Source: Nitrospirota bacterium
GTDB taxonomy: Bacteria; Nitrospirota; Nitrospiria; Nitrospirales; UBA8639
Assembly: GCA_020348185.1 (NCBI GenBank)
Contig: CP070743.1
Span: 2,241,383-2,246,943, forward strand
DNA: 5,561 nt
Direction: 5' to 3'
Position 1 is the stretch's first letter, and each line of letters begins with the position of its first letter. Of the stretch, positions 1 through 5,561 are shown piece after piece. Position numbers and translations under genes: made by a program. The notes below the pieces were generated by a model. The model saw only the letters and a program-made list of their open reading frames with translations, was not told where the DNA came from and made no database searches.

Positions 1-79
1 AATGCTGTCACACGATATGATATGGCAAGATACCTGAGAAAACGTTGTTAGATAGGAATCAGTTTTAAATACCAGTTAT

Positions 80-84
80 GGAGG
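80..84 (+). promoter_or_regulatory. Ribosome binding site GGAGG deciding the start at 90
   Basis: A perfect GGAGG lies 5 nt before the ATG at 90. It overlaps the upstream in-frame ATG at 78, so that codon cannot use it. This makes 90 the better start and shortens the protein by four residues. Confidence 0.75.
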
Positions 85-89
85 CAATC

Positions 90-644
90 ATGAACTTGCC
101 GTTCACAGACTTTTGGAAAAATTTAAGGTCTCGTTGGTTTCATTTTGCTGCAATCCCTTTGTTTCTTATATCTTTGCCGTGTCTTTCCTCTGCCAGTGTT
201 CTTGAGGGAAAGATAAGAGAAACTATGGATGAAGTCACACATAATCCATCGGTCACCCTGCACATACTCCAGCGAGAGTCAAAGGCAGAAAGGGAACATC
301 AAGCTGTCGCACTTAAATGTGGCCTTTACGGATTTGTTAGTGAAGTTCATCTTGGCCCTTTACATAATGTGGACCCTAGTGTGAACATAAAGTTACGGTT
401 TGATGAAGAACTCGCGGCAATTGAAACTTGGCGTTGGGACCAGGAAACTGCCGTCGCCTATAACACTTCTGAGAATGTTTTTAACCGATTTTTCGGAAAA
501 AAAACGCTTTACCTGGAATTATCCGCAGCTCCCGACTTCCTGAACTCGATCGAGGGAAATTTCCAACTCTCCACGCTTGCTGAGCTATTAAGGGAATTTC
601 AAGAAAAATGCGATGCGATAGGTTGGAAGGCTACAAGGAGTTAG
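90..644 (+). CDS. Small secreted protein of unknown function
   Basis: This encodes 184 residues when started at the ATG at 90, which has GGAGG 5 nt upstream; an in-frame ATG at 78 lacks a usable site. Residues 1-20 are polar or aromatic, 21-30 form a hydrophobic core (AIPLFLISLP), and the LSSA/S boundary near residue 35 looks like a signal peptidase I site, so the mature protein is probably periplasmic or secreted. Cys31 follows a proline and does not fit a lipobox. The mature part has two cysteines, C77 and C174, that could form a disulfide. A central segment (about 98-120: IKLRFD then TWRWDQ) and a C-terminal helix ending EKCDAIGW loosely recall the layout of small secreted VasI/TagO-like proteins (a basic-acidic strand, a Trp strand, then a leucine-rich helix with a final Cys and Trp). 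That resemblance is weak and I assign no function. It converges on the astacin gene and overlaps its 3' end by 14 nt. Confidence 0.8.
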   Translation: MNLPFTDFWKNLRSRWFHFAAIPLFLISLPCLSSASVLEGKIRETMDEVTHNPSVTLHILQRESKAEREHQAVALKCGLYGFVSEVHLGPLHNVDPSVNIKLRFDEELAAIETWRWDQETAVAYNTSENVFNRFFGKKTLYLELSAAPDFLNSIEGNFQLSTLAELLREFQEKCDAIGWKATRS

Positions 645-2145
645 TTCTGAGGCCTGTTTGGTTCGCAAGATTTCGAAATGATGAGAGGGAAAGTTTATAA
701 GTAGGATTGGTGACAAGCTTTCCAGCCATAAATATTTTTACCAAGCAAGTCAGATTCTTTATGGATTTAGTAAAACCATTGTGATTGTAATTATCAATTA
801 AAAAATCCCCTATTTTAGCATACAATTCTGTCTCCAAATTTCCATTCTTCTGGATAGCTAACACTCGCTTCACAAACCTCCCCGCATTCAAGTCTCTAGG
901 AATGCTAGAATCTAGTAAATCCTGTAACTTGGAAAGATTAATAGGCCCCGCGGTATTTGCACATTGAGCAAGGGCCAATTGATGTGGGCAGCCACATCGA
1001 ATCCTAACTTCACTGCGGGTTTGCAACCAACCACAAGAGAAATAATCGTTATCCCACCAATGGTCAAGATACGTGGTTTCGGCCGAACAATAGTCCTGGT
1101 ATTCAAAGGTCGGCCCCCCCCCGCACCAACTGTCCCCTTTCGTCTCTCCCTTCTCATCCTGAGCATCACCAATGGTGACGCAATGAGGTGCACAAGTTTC
1201 GTCCAGCTGCTTTACGCTATAATCAAGAACTCCGCAACTCCTGGCACGTTCCCTGGGGAAAAGGAGATAAAGAGGAGACGCATACGCACTCTTTATACTG
1301 TCATAATCAAGAGCGGTAATCGCGGTACCACCGACTTCCTCTAAATGGCAGGATGCGGGAACAATGGGGTGATAAGCCTTGTTGGTAAGGGTGCAGCTGG
1401 AGTGTTTTGAAAAGGTACAATTTCTATAATGCATGACGGACCGAAAGTCATAATCGGTCGAAAATGAGCTTGATTGAACTCCAAATTGACCCCCTTGCCC
1501 AGATTGAATGTTCCCCTCAATGATGTGCACAAACGAATCTCTGTCCTTCCTACCATGCTCGTGTATAAGCCCTAAGGCATGGCCTATTTCGTGTTGCAGG
1601 ACATGAGGGACAGCCCAATGATCTTGGTAAACTTCCAAATCTTGGCTTCCTCCGACCATTCCGAGGGCGGAACAACTGACGTTATTCGCACCCCCACCGC
1701 AACCACTCCCGTCGTGCTCGACGATTAATACAAAATTGGCTTCGGTCGTTCTTTCCTGACAGATTATGGAGGATGAACTCAAGGTCCATGCCTGGCAAGC
1801 ATCTCGAAACGCCTGTTTTTCCGAATCCTCCAGATCTGGTGAAAATTGATAAATTAACGTTCCGTTTGGCCACAATTGGCCTCCGGTCGCAAACGTGTCG
1901 ACATTTTTGGGGTAAAGGATTATATCCCCAAGATACATCAAATTATCGACCAATTTGGCACCCAACGTCCTTGCTTCATCGGCAGTGATTTCCGGACTCG
2001 CGGGGTCGAAAATCGCCGCAGCCTGCAAAGAATTGGCGAGCAAAAGGATTAGGACAATCTGGGTAAAGATGGCCTTTATATGGCTCATGCACGTTCTGAT
2101 TGAAATATACGGGGAAAAAAGAACCGAAGATTTCCTGAGAGGCAT
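631..2145 (-). CDS. Secreted astacin-family (M12A) zinc metalloprotease
   Basis: This encodes 504 residues. It is a zinc endopeptidase exported by the Sec route: a hydrophobic core at about 27-37 is followed by a likely cleavage near residues 42-44. Residues 71-77 (YLGDIIL) match the FxGDIxL propeptide motif of astacins, whose Asp (here D74) caps the zinc in the zymogen. The catalytic domain starts near LWPNG (91-95). It has the full signature HExxHxxGxxHExxRxDRD at 185-203, giving zinc ligands H185, H189 and H195 and general base E186, and a Met-turn SVMHY at 236-240 with M238 and Y240. Residues about 300-395 form a Cys-rich region (C304, C318, C322, C341, C353, C371, C384, C386, C395) that I do not recognise, and about 400-504 is a further unassigned tail. 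The ATG at 2145 has GAGG only 3 nt upstream. The in-frame ATG at 2088, just before the signal peptide core, has no clear site, so the start is uncertain. The gene lies 61 nt after a small exported-protein gene on the same strand. A run of nine G encodes G342-G344. Confidence 0.93.
   Translation of the reverse strand: MPLRKSSVLFSPYISIRTCMSHIKAIFTQIVLILLLANSLQAAAIFDPASPEITADEARTLGAKLVDNLMYLGDIILYPKNVDTFATGGQLWPNGTLIYQFSPDLEDSEKQAFRDACQAWTLSSSSIICQERTTEANFVLIVEHDGSGCGGGANNVSCSALGMVGGSQDLEVYQDHWAVPHVLQHEIGHALGLIHEHGRKDRDSFVHIIEGNIQSGQGGQFGVQSSSFSTDYDFRSVMHYRNCTFSKHSSCTLTNKAYHPIVPASCHLEEVGGTAITALDYDSIKSAYASPLYLLFPRERARSCGVLDYSVKQLDETCAPHCVTIGDAQDEKGETKGDSWCGGGPTFEYQDYCSAETTYLDHWWDNDYFSCGWLQTRSEVRIRCGCPHQLALAQCANTAGPINLSKLQDLLDSSIPRDLNAGRFVKRVLAIQKNGNLETELYAKIGDFLIDNYNHNGFTKSIKNLTCLVKIFMAGKLVTNPTYKLSLSSFRNLANQTGLRTNSL
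1114..1122 (-). repeat. Homopolymer run of nine G in the astacin gene
   Basis: Nine consecutive G (C on the plus strand) encode three glycines, residues 342-344, just after the catalytic domain. Translation by hand shows the effect of length change. One extra G gives three new residues and then TGA. One G fewer shifts into a frame that runs 66 more residues and stops at 912. Either change would leave the protease domain intact and remove the native last 160 residues. Such runs are prone to slippage, and also to sequencing error. Confidence 0.9.
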
Positions 2146-2206
2146 TTTCCTCTATTCTAAATGAATAGTTTCAAAAGAAATATTCAGGCTATTGTGTTTT
2201 ATTCGA

Positions 2207-2551
2207 TTAACACTGCAGCATGGCATTCACAACATACACGCGCTCTTGCTTTTCGATAACTTTTTCTTGCTGCCCTTTCATGTCATCACAGTCTTTGCAA
2301 TCATCAGGAATCACAAAGCCAATACCCACTCCCGCCGCCAGTCCGACACCAACACCGCTTGAAATTGTAATTGTATCGCAATCGTCGTTCTCGGCTTTGC
2401 GAATTTTTGCCTGGAGATCCGCGAGGGCTTCGGCGTTACTGACCGTTGATTGACTGGAGAGGAGTAACGTATGCGTTGTGCAAGCTGAAGATGCAAATCC
2501 TAGAATGAGAAAGGCGGCAATCCAGAATGCATGAAACTGATTAATATTCAT
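2207..2551 (-). CDS. Small exported protein or lipoprotein with glycine-zipper-like segment
   Basis: This encodes 114 residues with GGAGG 5 nt before the ATG, a strong start. The first 20 residues are a hydrophobic export signal, and SSAC at 21-24 resembles a lipobox although -3 is Ser rather than Leu/Val/Ile; C24 may be lipidated, or cleavage may occur near A23. Residues 35-55 are helical and charged. Residues 65-82 are a Gly/Val/Ala-rich stretch (GVGVGLAAGVGIGF) like a glycine zipper, which in other small envelope proteins packs helices or inserts into membranes. It is followed by a CKDC pair (85-88), a charged Lys/Gln/Glu segment (93-104) and a terminal Cys114. I do not recognise the family. 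It sits 43 nt after the second TRL-like lipoprotein gene and 61 nt before the astacin gene on the same strand, so co-transcription is plausible. Confidence 0.78.
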   Translation of the reverse strand: MNINQFHAFWIAAFLILGFASSACTTHTLLLSSQSTVSNAEALADLQAKIRKAENDDCDTITISSGVGVGLAAGVGIGFVIPDDCKDCDDMKGQQEKVIEKQERVYVVNAMLQC

Positions 2552-2594
2552 GTTTGCCTCCAGTTAATGTTTGCTGTCTCAAATTCCCCGTTGG

Positions 2595-2927
2595 TTACTT
2601 CTTAGGTCCAACTGCGGTTCCACTGACTTCTGTTGTAAACCCACCTAATATAAGGGCCCAAAACCACTGTTCCGTTATTGTTGGATTGACTAATCGAGTG
2701 GTACCTGGATGAACTTGAATGGCTTCGTCATAGGCATCATGAAATCGGTCGTTTTGGCCAATTGGGATGAACCACAATAACATAACCCCTGTACTAGAAC
2801 CCGAAGCTTCGCCAAGGGCTTTTTCATTGGACCCCATCGGAGCCGTTTGAATTTGGGCGGGTGTCGATGTACAACCCACCACTAACAAACACATCATCAA
2901 CCCAACTAGTGCCGTTCTTAAAGGCAT
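2595..2927 (-). CDS. Small lipoprotein, TRL-like (paralogue 1)
   Basis: This encodes 110 residues from the ATG at 2927. GGGAGG lies 6 nt upstream; the in-frame TTG at 2933 directly abuts that site and is not a credible start. The signal is MPLRT, a hydrophobic core, then lipobox VVGC, giving lipidated C19 and a probable outer or inner membrane anchor. After a short linker comes a compact domain of about 70 residues: a GxxLLWFIPIGQNDRF strand-turn, a helix (HDAYDEAI), PGTTRLVNPTI, then EQWFWALILGG and a final SGTAVGPK. The pattern of a signature turn, an alternating Ala helix, a Gly-Thr-Leu strand and a closing G-T-A-V strand is tentatively like the TRL-like lipoprotein family, whose function is not known. 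It aligns without gaps to the neighbour at 3027-3356, with 46 of 90 mature positions identical by hand count. Confidence 0.85.
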   Translation of the reverse strand: MPLRTALVGLMMCLLVVGCTSTPAQIQTAPMGSNEKALGEASGSSTGVMLLWFIPIGQNDRFHDAYDEAIQVHPGTTRLVNPTITEQWFWALILGGFTTEVSGTAVGPKK

Positions 2928-2933
2928 TGTCAA

Positions 2934-2938
2934 CCTCC
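2934..2938 (-). promoter_or_regulatory. Ribosome binding site GGAGG deciding the start at 2927
   Basis: GGAGG, within TGGGAGG, is 6 nt before the ATG at 2927. The upstream in-frame TTG at 2933 touches this motif with no spacer. The paralogue upstream has the same TGGGAGG plus 6 nt arrangement, which supports both start calls. Confidence 0.75.
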
Positions 2939-3026
2939 CAATATGAAAACCCTGCTCGGTAATTTGTTAATGAGACCAAAGCATTTACAGTTTAAGGCGA
3001 CCGTGCGTAAATAGGTATTCATGTTC

Positions 3027-3356
3027 TTATTTTGGCCCCACTGCAGTTCCTTCCAATCTATACCGATACCCATTAAGGACCAAAGCCCAAAACCATTTCT
3101 CCTCAATCGTGACATTGGTCAATCTGGTAGCACCAGGAACCCTTGCAACGGCTTTTTCATAGGCTCTTTCAAACCGAGTATTTTGGCGGATAGGAATGAA
3201 CCCGAACAATAAGATACCCGTGCCTTGCGCGAATGTGGAGTCTAAATATTTCTCATCTGGACCAACGGGACCCGTATCAATTGGCAAAGGCACAGAATTA
3301 CAACCAACTGAACCCAAGAAAACCACACACAAAAACAGAACGGTTCCTTTTTTCAT
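3027..3356 (-). CDS. Small lipoprotein, TRL-like (paralogue 2)
   Basis: This encodes 109 residues when started at the ATG at 3356. The frame stays open upstream to an ATG at 3428, but that would bury the signal peptide behind 24 polar residues, whereas 3356 has GGGAGG 6 nt upstream and begins a classical MKKGT lipoprotein signal. The lipobox GSVGC gives lipidated C19, at exactly the same position as in the paralogue. The mature domain carries TGILLFGFIPIRQNTRF, a helix ERAYEKAV, PGATRLTNVTI, EKWFWALVLNGY and a terminal GTAVGPK. It is tentatively a TRL-like small lipoprotein of unknown role. The aromatic WFWAL block and the N-R-F turn are identical in both copies, while the linker after the lipidated Cys and the penultimate strand differ most. 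It lies 154 nt after the M28 gene and 99 nt before its paralogue. Confidence 0.86.
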   Translation of the reverse strand: MKKGTVLFLCVVFLGSVGCNSVPLPIDTGPVGPDEKYLDSTFAQGTGILLFGFIPIRQNTRFERAYEKAVARVPGATRLTNVTIEEKWFWALVLNGYRYRLEGTAVGPK

Positions 3357-3362
3357 AACGTT

Positions 3363-3367
3363 CCTCC
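3363..3367 (-). promoter_or_regulatory. Ribosome binding site GGAGG deciding the start at 3356
   Basis: GGAGG within TGGGAGG lies 6 nt before the ATG at 3356. It marks this internal Met, rather than the upstream in-frame ATG at 3428, as the real start and matches the spacing found in the tandem paralogue. Confidence 0.78.
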
Positions 3368-3510
3368 CATTATGAAGCTCGACGAGTATTTTCTTAGAAA
3401 TAATTCCCACGTGAATCAAAATTCCCATACTGACAAAAATTTGAAGGCTTCACATTCTTACCCCATGCCTAATCCTTTTCAGTTAGGTTTTCTTCCTTGA
3501 ATCTCAAAGT

Positions 3511-5103
3511 CTAATAGGTTCTATTCATATAAATCAAATAATTTTTGTCTAAGGGGAGAGGCTGCGACAAGGGCATGGTCCGGCCTGGGGCACTCGTAGG
3601 GCCCAGGTAGGAAGGATTTGCGAACAACCAGGCAAGCGCCAACACGTATCGGGTAGCCGTTTCCAGAACGTTCAATTGGATCGTTTCAGCCGTGTCTGAG
3701 GGTTGATGAAAAGAGGGGTGAGTGCCGCTACTCACAACCGCCACTGTCGGTATATTCACCTTCGCAAACGGAACATGATCCCCGCCTGGGAAATATCCAT
3801 ACAGCTTCACTTTATTGATAAGACCTGCCAACTCCGTCGCCTCTTTGGCCAGACTTTTGGGCATGTGAGTAACCCCGACTGTCAAATTTCCGTTGCCGAC
3901 TCCTACATGATCAACGTTGATCATGGCGACAGTCTTTTCTAAAGGGCGTGCCGGATTACGAACGTAGAGCTTGGATCCTAACAAATCTCGTTCCTCCCCA
4001 CCGAAGGAAACAAGAAGAATTGAACGTTTTGGTCTTTCGTGGGTGGTGATGAGTCTTGCCACTTCCAAGAAGAGAGCCGTCCCCGACGCATTGTCATCGG
4101 CACCCGGGAATAACAATCCTGCTTGCCGGCCAAAATGATCGCGATGAGCACCAATGATCACGGTCTCATCCCTTAAAATAGGATCACTCCCGGGAACGAA
4201 TCCGAGTACATTTATCAGTTTCCCTGGTTGAACCGTACTTTTCCACTCAAGATGTGCCAGAATTCCCAAATCCTTCGACCTATTATCCTTCCCCTCATTA
4301 AGATGATTTTGAACTTCTCGTAACGAACGTGTTTGTGATGCGAACAGTCGCTCCCCTAGGTGGCCACTGATCCAACAGCCTGGAAGTGGACGTTCGTCAG
4401 GATCACTGGAATACATGGCTAACGGGGCATGGCCCATCCCTCGTCTGGCATCGTAGCGATTCAGAATCGGCCCTGTAAGGGTGATAAACCCAACGGCTCC
4501 CTTTTCCCGAGCCGTCTTCTCTTTATCCGCATGGGTGACGAACTTGGGATACTTTGGGGGCTTTCCCCTGAGAAACATCACGATTCGATTTTGTACATTA
4601 ATCCCATCATAATCATTCATCCCCCGAGCAGGATCATCAATTCCATAGCCGGCAAAGACAACAGGGGCGGTGATATTCACAGCCGGCGAGTCTAGAACGG
4701 GCAAGAAATCTTTTCCGAATTCAGGGATAATGTCCTGTCTTCCCTGTTCTCCTTGAAGAATTGAAAATTCTAAAAGAGCTGGGTTGAACAACAGCGGTGC
4801 CCGAACCGGTTCCTCTTGGAACCAGGATGGGGTTGCAACTCCTCTTTTCCCTTCTCCAGCAGGCGACAGCCCCAGATCTTTCATTCGCCCCGCCACGAAA
4901 TCTGCAGATAGCCGTCCCCCTAACGTCCCTGCTTGCCGTCCTTCATAACGAGGACTACTTAATTCAGTCACATCCGCCAACATTCGATTTGGATCGATTT
5001 GTAGGAGGGCTTGGGTTATTGGATCGGTCTCAGTTGCAAAGACACTAAAGACTGGAACAAGTAAAAAGGGAATTATTGCAGAGATCTGAAACAAGGGTTT
5101 CAT
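3511..5103 (-). CDS. Secreted M28-family zinc peptidase with PA domain
   Basis: This encodes 530 residues. M28 enzymes are di-zinc exopeptidases, mostly aminopeptidases, that remove residues from peptides; this one is exported. A signal peptide spans 1-23, with likely cleavage after SVFA. Residues about 30-80 hold the usual N-terminal helix region (PRYEGRQAGT). A protease-associated (PA) insert lies at about 145-260, with VVFAGYGIDDP and GAVGFITLTGP. The catalytic part resumes near LINVLGFVPGSD (296-307). The expected metal site is complete: H320 and D322 in GAHRDHFG, bridging D336 in GADDNASG, general base E370 and ligand E371 in FGGEERDLLGS, D398 in NVDHVG and H466 in FHQPSDT. The length fits PA-containing M28 peptidases. 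The final 30 residues are Pro-rich and lie outside the domain. The substrate cannot be read from sequence. The ATG at 5103 has a weak GAGG only 2 nt upstream, but it fits the signal peptide. It is the first gene of a five-gene co-directional run of exported products. Confidence 0.93.
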   Translation of the reverse strand: MKPLFQISAIIPFLLVPVFSVFATETDPITQALLQIDPNRMLADVTELSSPRYEGRQAGTLGGRLSADFVAGRMKDLGLSPAGEGKRGVATPSWFQEEPVRAPLLFNPALLEFSILQGEQGRQDIIPEFGKDFLPVLDSPAVNITAPVVFAGYGIDDPARGMNDYDGINVQNRIVMFLRGKPPKYPKFVTHADKEKTAREKGAVGFITLTGPILNRYDARRGMGHAPLAMYSSDPDERPLPGCWISGHLGERLFASQTRSLREVQNHLNEGKDNRSKDLGILAHLEWKSTVQPGKLINVLGFVPGSDPILRDETVIIGAHRDHFGRQAGLLFPGADDNASGTALFLEVARLITTHERPKRSILLVSFGGEERDLLGSKLYVRNPARPLEKTVAMINVDHVGVGNGNLTVGVTHMPKSLAKEATELAGLINKVKLYGYFPGGDHVPFAKVNIPTVAVVSSGTHPSFHQPSDTAETIQLNVLETATRYVLALAWLFANPSYLGPTSAPGRTMPLSQPLPLDKNYLIYMNRTY

Positions 5104-5276
5104 AGCCTCACTATCTCATGTTCAACTTCCATTTGTAAGGGTCATTTTTCGGGGGGCTTAACCCGTGGGGGGATTGTCAAGTGGACAGGGTTCGGCAATC
5201 AGAGTGGAGGAATACTAATTGCGCTTAATTGACAAGGCCAGCACAGGATATACCGTCTCAGCGAAAACTTCAAAGA

Positions 5277-5298
5277 AAGGTCCTAAGGATTAGGCCTT
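5277..5298 (-). terminator. Candidate intrinsic terminator after the cyclase gene
   Basis: An inverted repeat, AAGG-T-CCTAA / TTAGGCCTT with a GGA loop and one bulged base, starts 3 nt beyond the cyclase stop codon. Read on the minus strand, the stem is followed by TCTTTG, so together with the stem's last bases the run is TTTCTTT, a short, interrupted T tract. It is moderately AT-rich, so termination may be partial. The remaining intergenic sequence to the M28 start (about 170 nt) contains two GGGGGG runs and no convincing promoter pair. Confidence 0.5.
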
Positions 5299-5301
5299 CT
5301 T

Positions 5302-5561
5302 CTACGATCCGCGGTCCTTAAGGAGGTAGGTAGTCATCCGGCCCTTTCCCTTGACCGAAATTTCGCCACGCGGTTCAATCTTAAACTCCCCTTCTTGGCG
5401 AATGAGATCGTAAGTCGATTGTGAAATTTGAATTTCACCGGGGATGCCATGAGATTCCATTCGACTAGCGATGTTGACGGTATCTCCCCATAGGTCGTAG
5501 ATAAATTTTTTCTTTCCGATCACTCCCGCTACTACAGGACCGGAATTAATTCCAATTCGAA
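5302..5561 (-). CDS. Class III adenylate/guanylate cyclase, C-terminal part (cut by window edge)
   Basis: The frame is open to the right edge, so only the last 85 residues are visible. A GTG at 5523 lies inside the domain and is not the start: the residues before it, RIGINSGPVVAG, continue the conserved core. The enzyme class converts ATP or GTP to the cyclic nucleotide and pyrophosphate. The visible part holds the Gly-rich strand before VIGKKKF, then YDLWGDTVNIASRM, then the ESHGIPGEIQIS and GEISVKGKGRM segments that close the domain. In visible numbering D22 sits at the purine-selecting position, where Asp favours adenine, and N29 and R33 are the transition-state-stabilising pair. It is therefore probably an active adenylate cyclase. 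The two metal-binding aspartates and any N-terminal sensor (CHASE2, GAF, HAMP, membrane helices) are off the window. It ends at the domain boundary with the short tail YLLKDRGS, and a hairpin follows. Confidence 0.95.
   Translation of the reverse strand, partial: RIGINSGPVVAGVIGKKKFIYDLWGDTVNIASRMESHGIPGEIQISQSTYDLIRQEGEFKIEPRGEISVKGKGRMTTYLLKDRGS

Noticed and set aside
45..71. Possible promoter for the plus-strand gene (TTGTTA and TTAAAT/TAAATA)
   Set aside because: Each hexamer is only a partial match and the spacing is 14-15 nt, so this is not distinguishable from chance in AT-rich sequence.
912..1193. A 93-codon minus-strand open frame inside the astacin gene
   Set aside because: It is an out-of-frame shadow of the astacin coding sequence with low-complexity basic composition and no export signal or ribosome site. 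It matters only as the frame entered if one G is lost from the G9 tract.
964..1344. A 126-codon plus-strand open frame antisense to the astacin gene
   Set aside because: It lies opposite the conserved protease gene, has no ribosome site or recognisable domain, and its composition mirrors the antisense of the real coding frame.
3357..3428. N-terminal extension of the upstream TRL-like lipoprotein to an ATG at 3428
   Set aside because: It would place 24 residues before a clean MKK-type lipoprotein signal, and the strong GGGAGG belongs to the ATG at 3356.
3468..3487. Inverted repeat CCTAA/TTAGG downstream of the M28 stop as a terminator
   Set aside because: The stem is only 5 bp with a 10-nt loop, and no T tract follows on the minus strand.
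5152..5180. Possible promoter for the M28 gene, based on TTGACA at 5180-5175 on the minus strand
   Set aside because: The -35 match is perfect, but 17 nt downstream the sequence is a run of C with no -10-like hexamer at any normal spacing.
5521..5523. GTG as a start codon for the cyclase fragment
   Set aside because: Conserved cyclase residues continue in frame to the window edge, so this is an internal valine codon of a truncated gene.

Overview
The window comes from a bacterium and has moderate base composition. The genes have strong GGAGG-type ribosome binding sites and Gram-negative-style export signals: Sec signal peptides and lipoprotein lipoboxes. The gene mix (small secreted lipoproteins, a PA-domain M28 peptidase, a class III nucleotide cyclase) would fit Nitrospirota, Nitrospinota or a deltaproteobacterium-like lineage. 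That placement is a guess from protein flavour, not a demonstrated assignment.

Layout. One plus-strand gene at the left (90-644) encodes a small secreted protein of unknown function. Everything else is on the minus strand. Read in the direction of transcription, from right to left, the order is: the C-terminal part of a class III adenylate/guanylate cyclase cut by the window edge (5561-5302) with a candidate terminator hairpin just after it; a secreted M28 metallopeptidase with a PA insert (5103-3511); two paralogous small lipoproteins (3356-3027 and 2927-2595); a third unrelated small exported protein or lipoprotein with a glycine-zipper-like segment (2551-2207); and a secreted astacin-family (M12A) zinc metalloprotease (2145-631). 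The astacin gene ends inside the 3' end of the plus-strand gene, so the two are convergent with a 14-nt overlap.

How they may work together. The five genes from the M28 peptidase to the astacin are co-directional, with gaps of roughly 154, 99, 43 and 61 nt, and all encode exported products: two zinc peptidases and three small envelope proteins. This could be an envelope or extracellular proteolysis module, but no shared function is proven and the larger gaps leave room for internal promoters. The cyclase appears to be a separate unit because a hairpin and 198 nt separate it from the M28 gene.

Most notable points: the astacin keeps both the catalytic signature and a propeptide motif resembling the aspartate-switch of animal astacins; its gene carries an uninterrupted run of nine G just after the catalytic domain, which could work as a contingency tract; and the two lipoproteins are a tandem duplication with about half of their mature residues identical. 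No RNA gene, CRISPR array, insertion sequence or clearly new system was found. No stretch over 300 bases lacks a gene.
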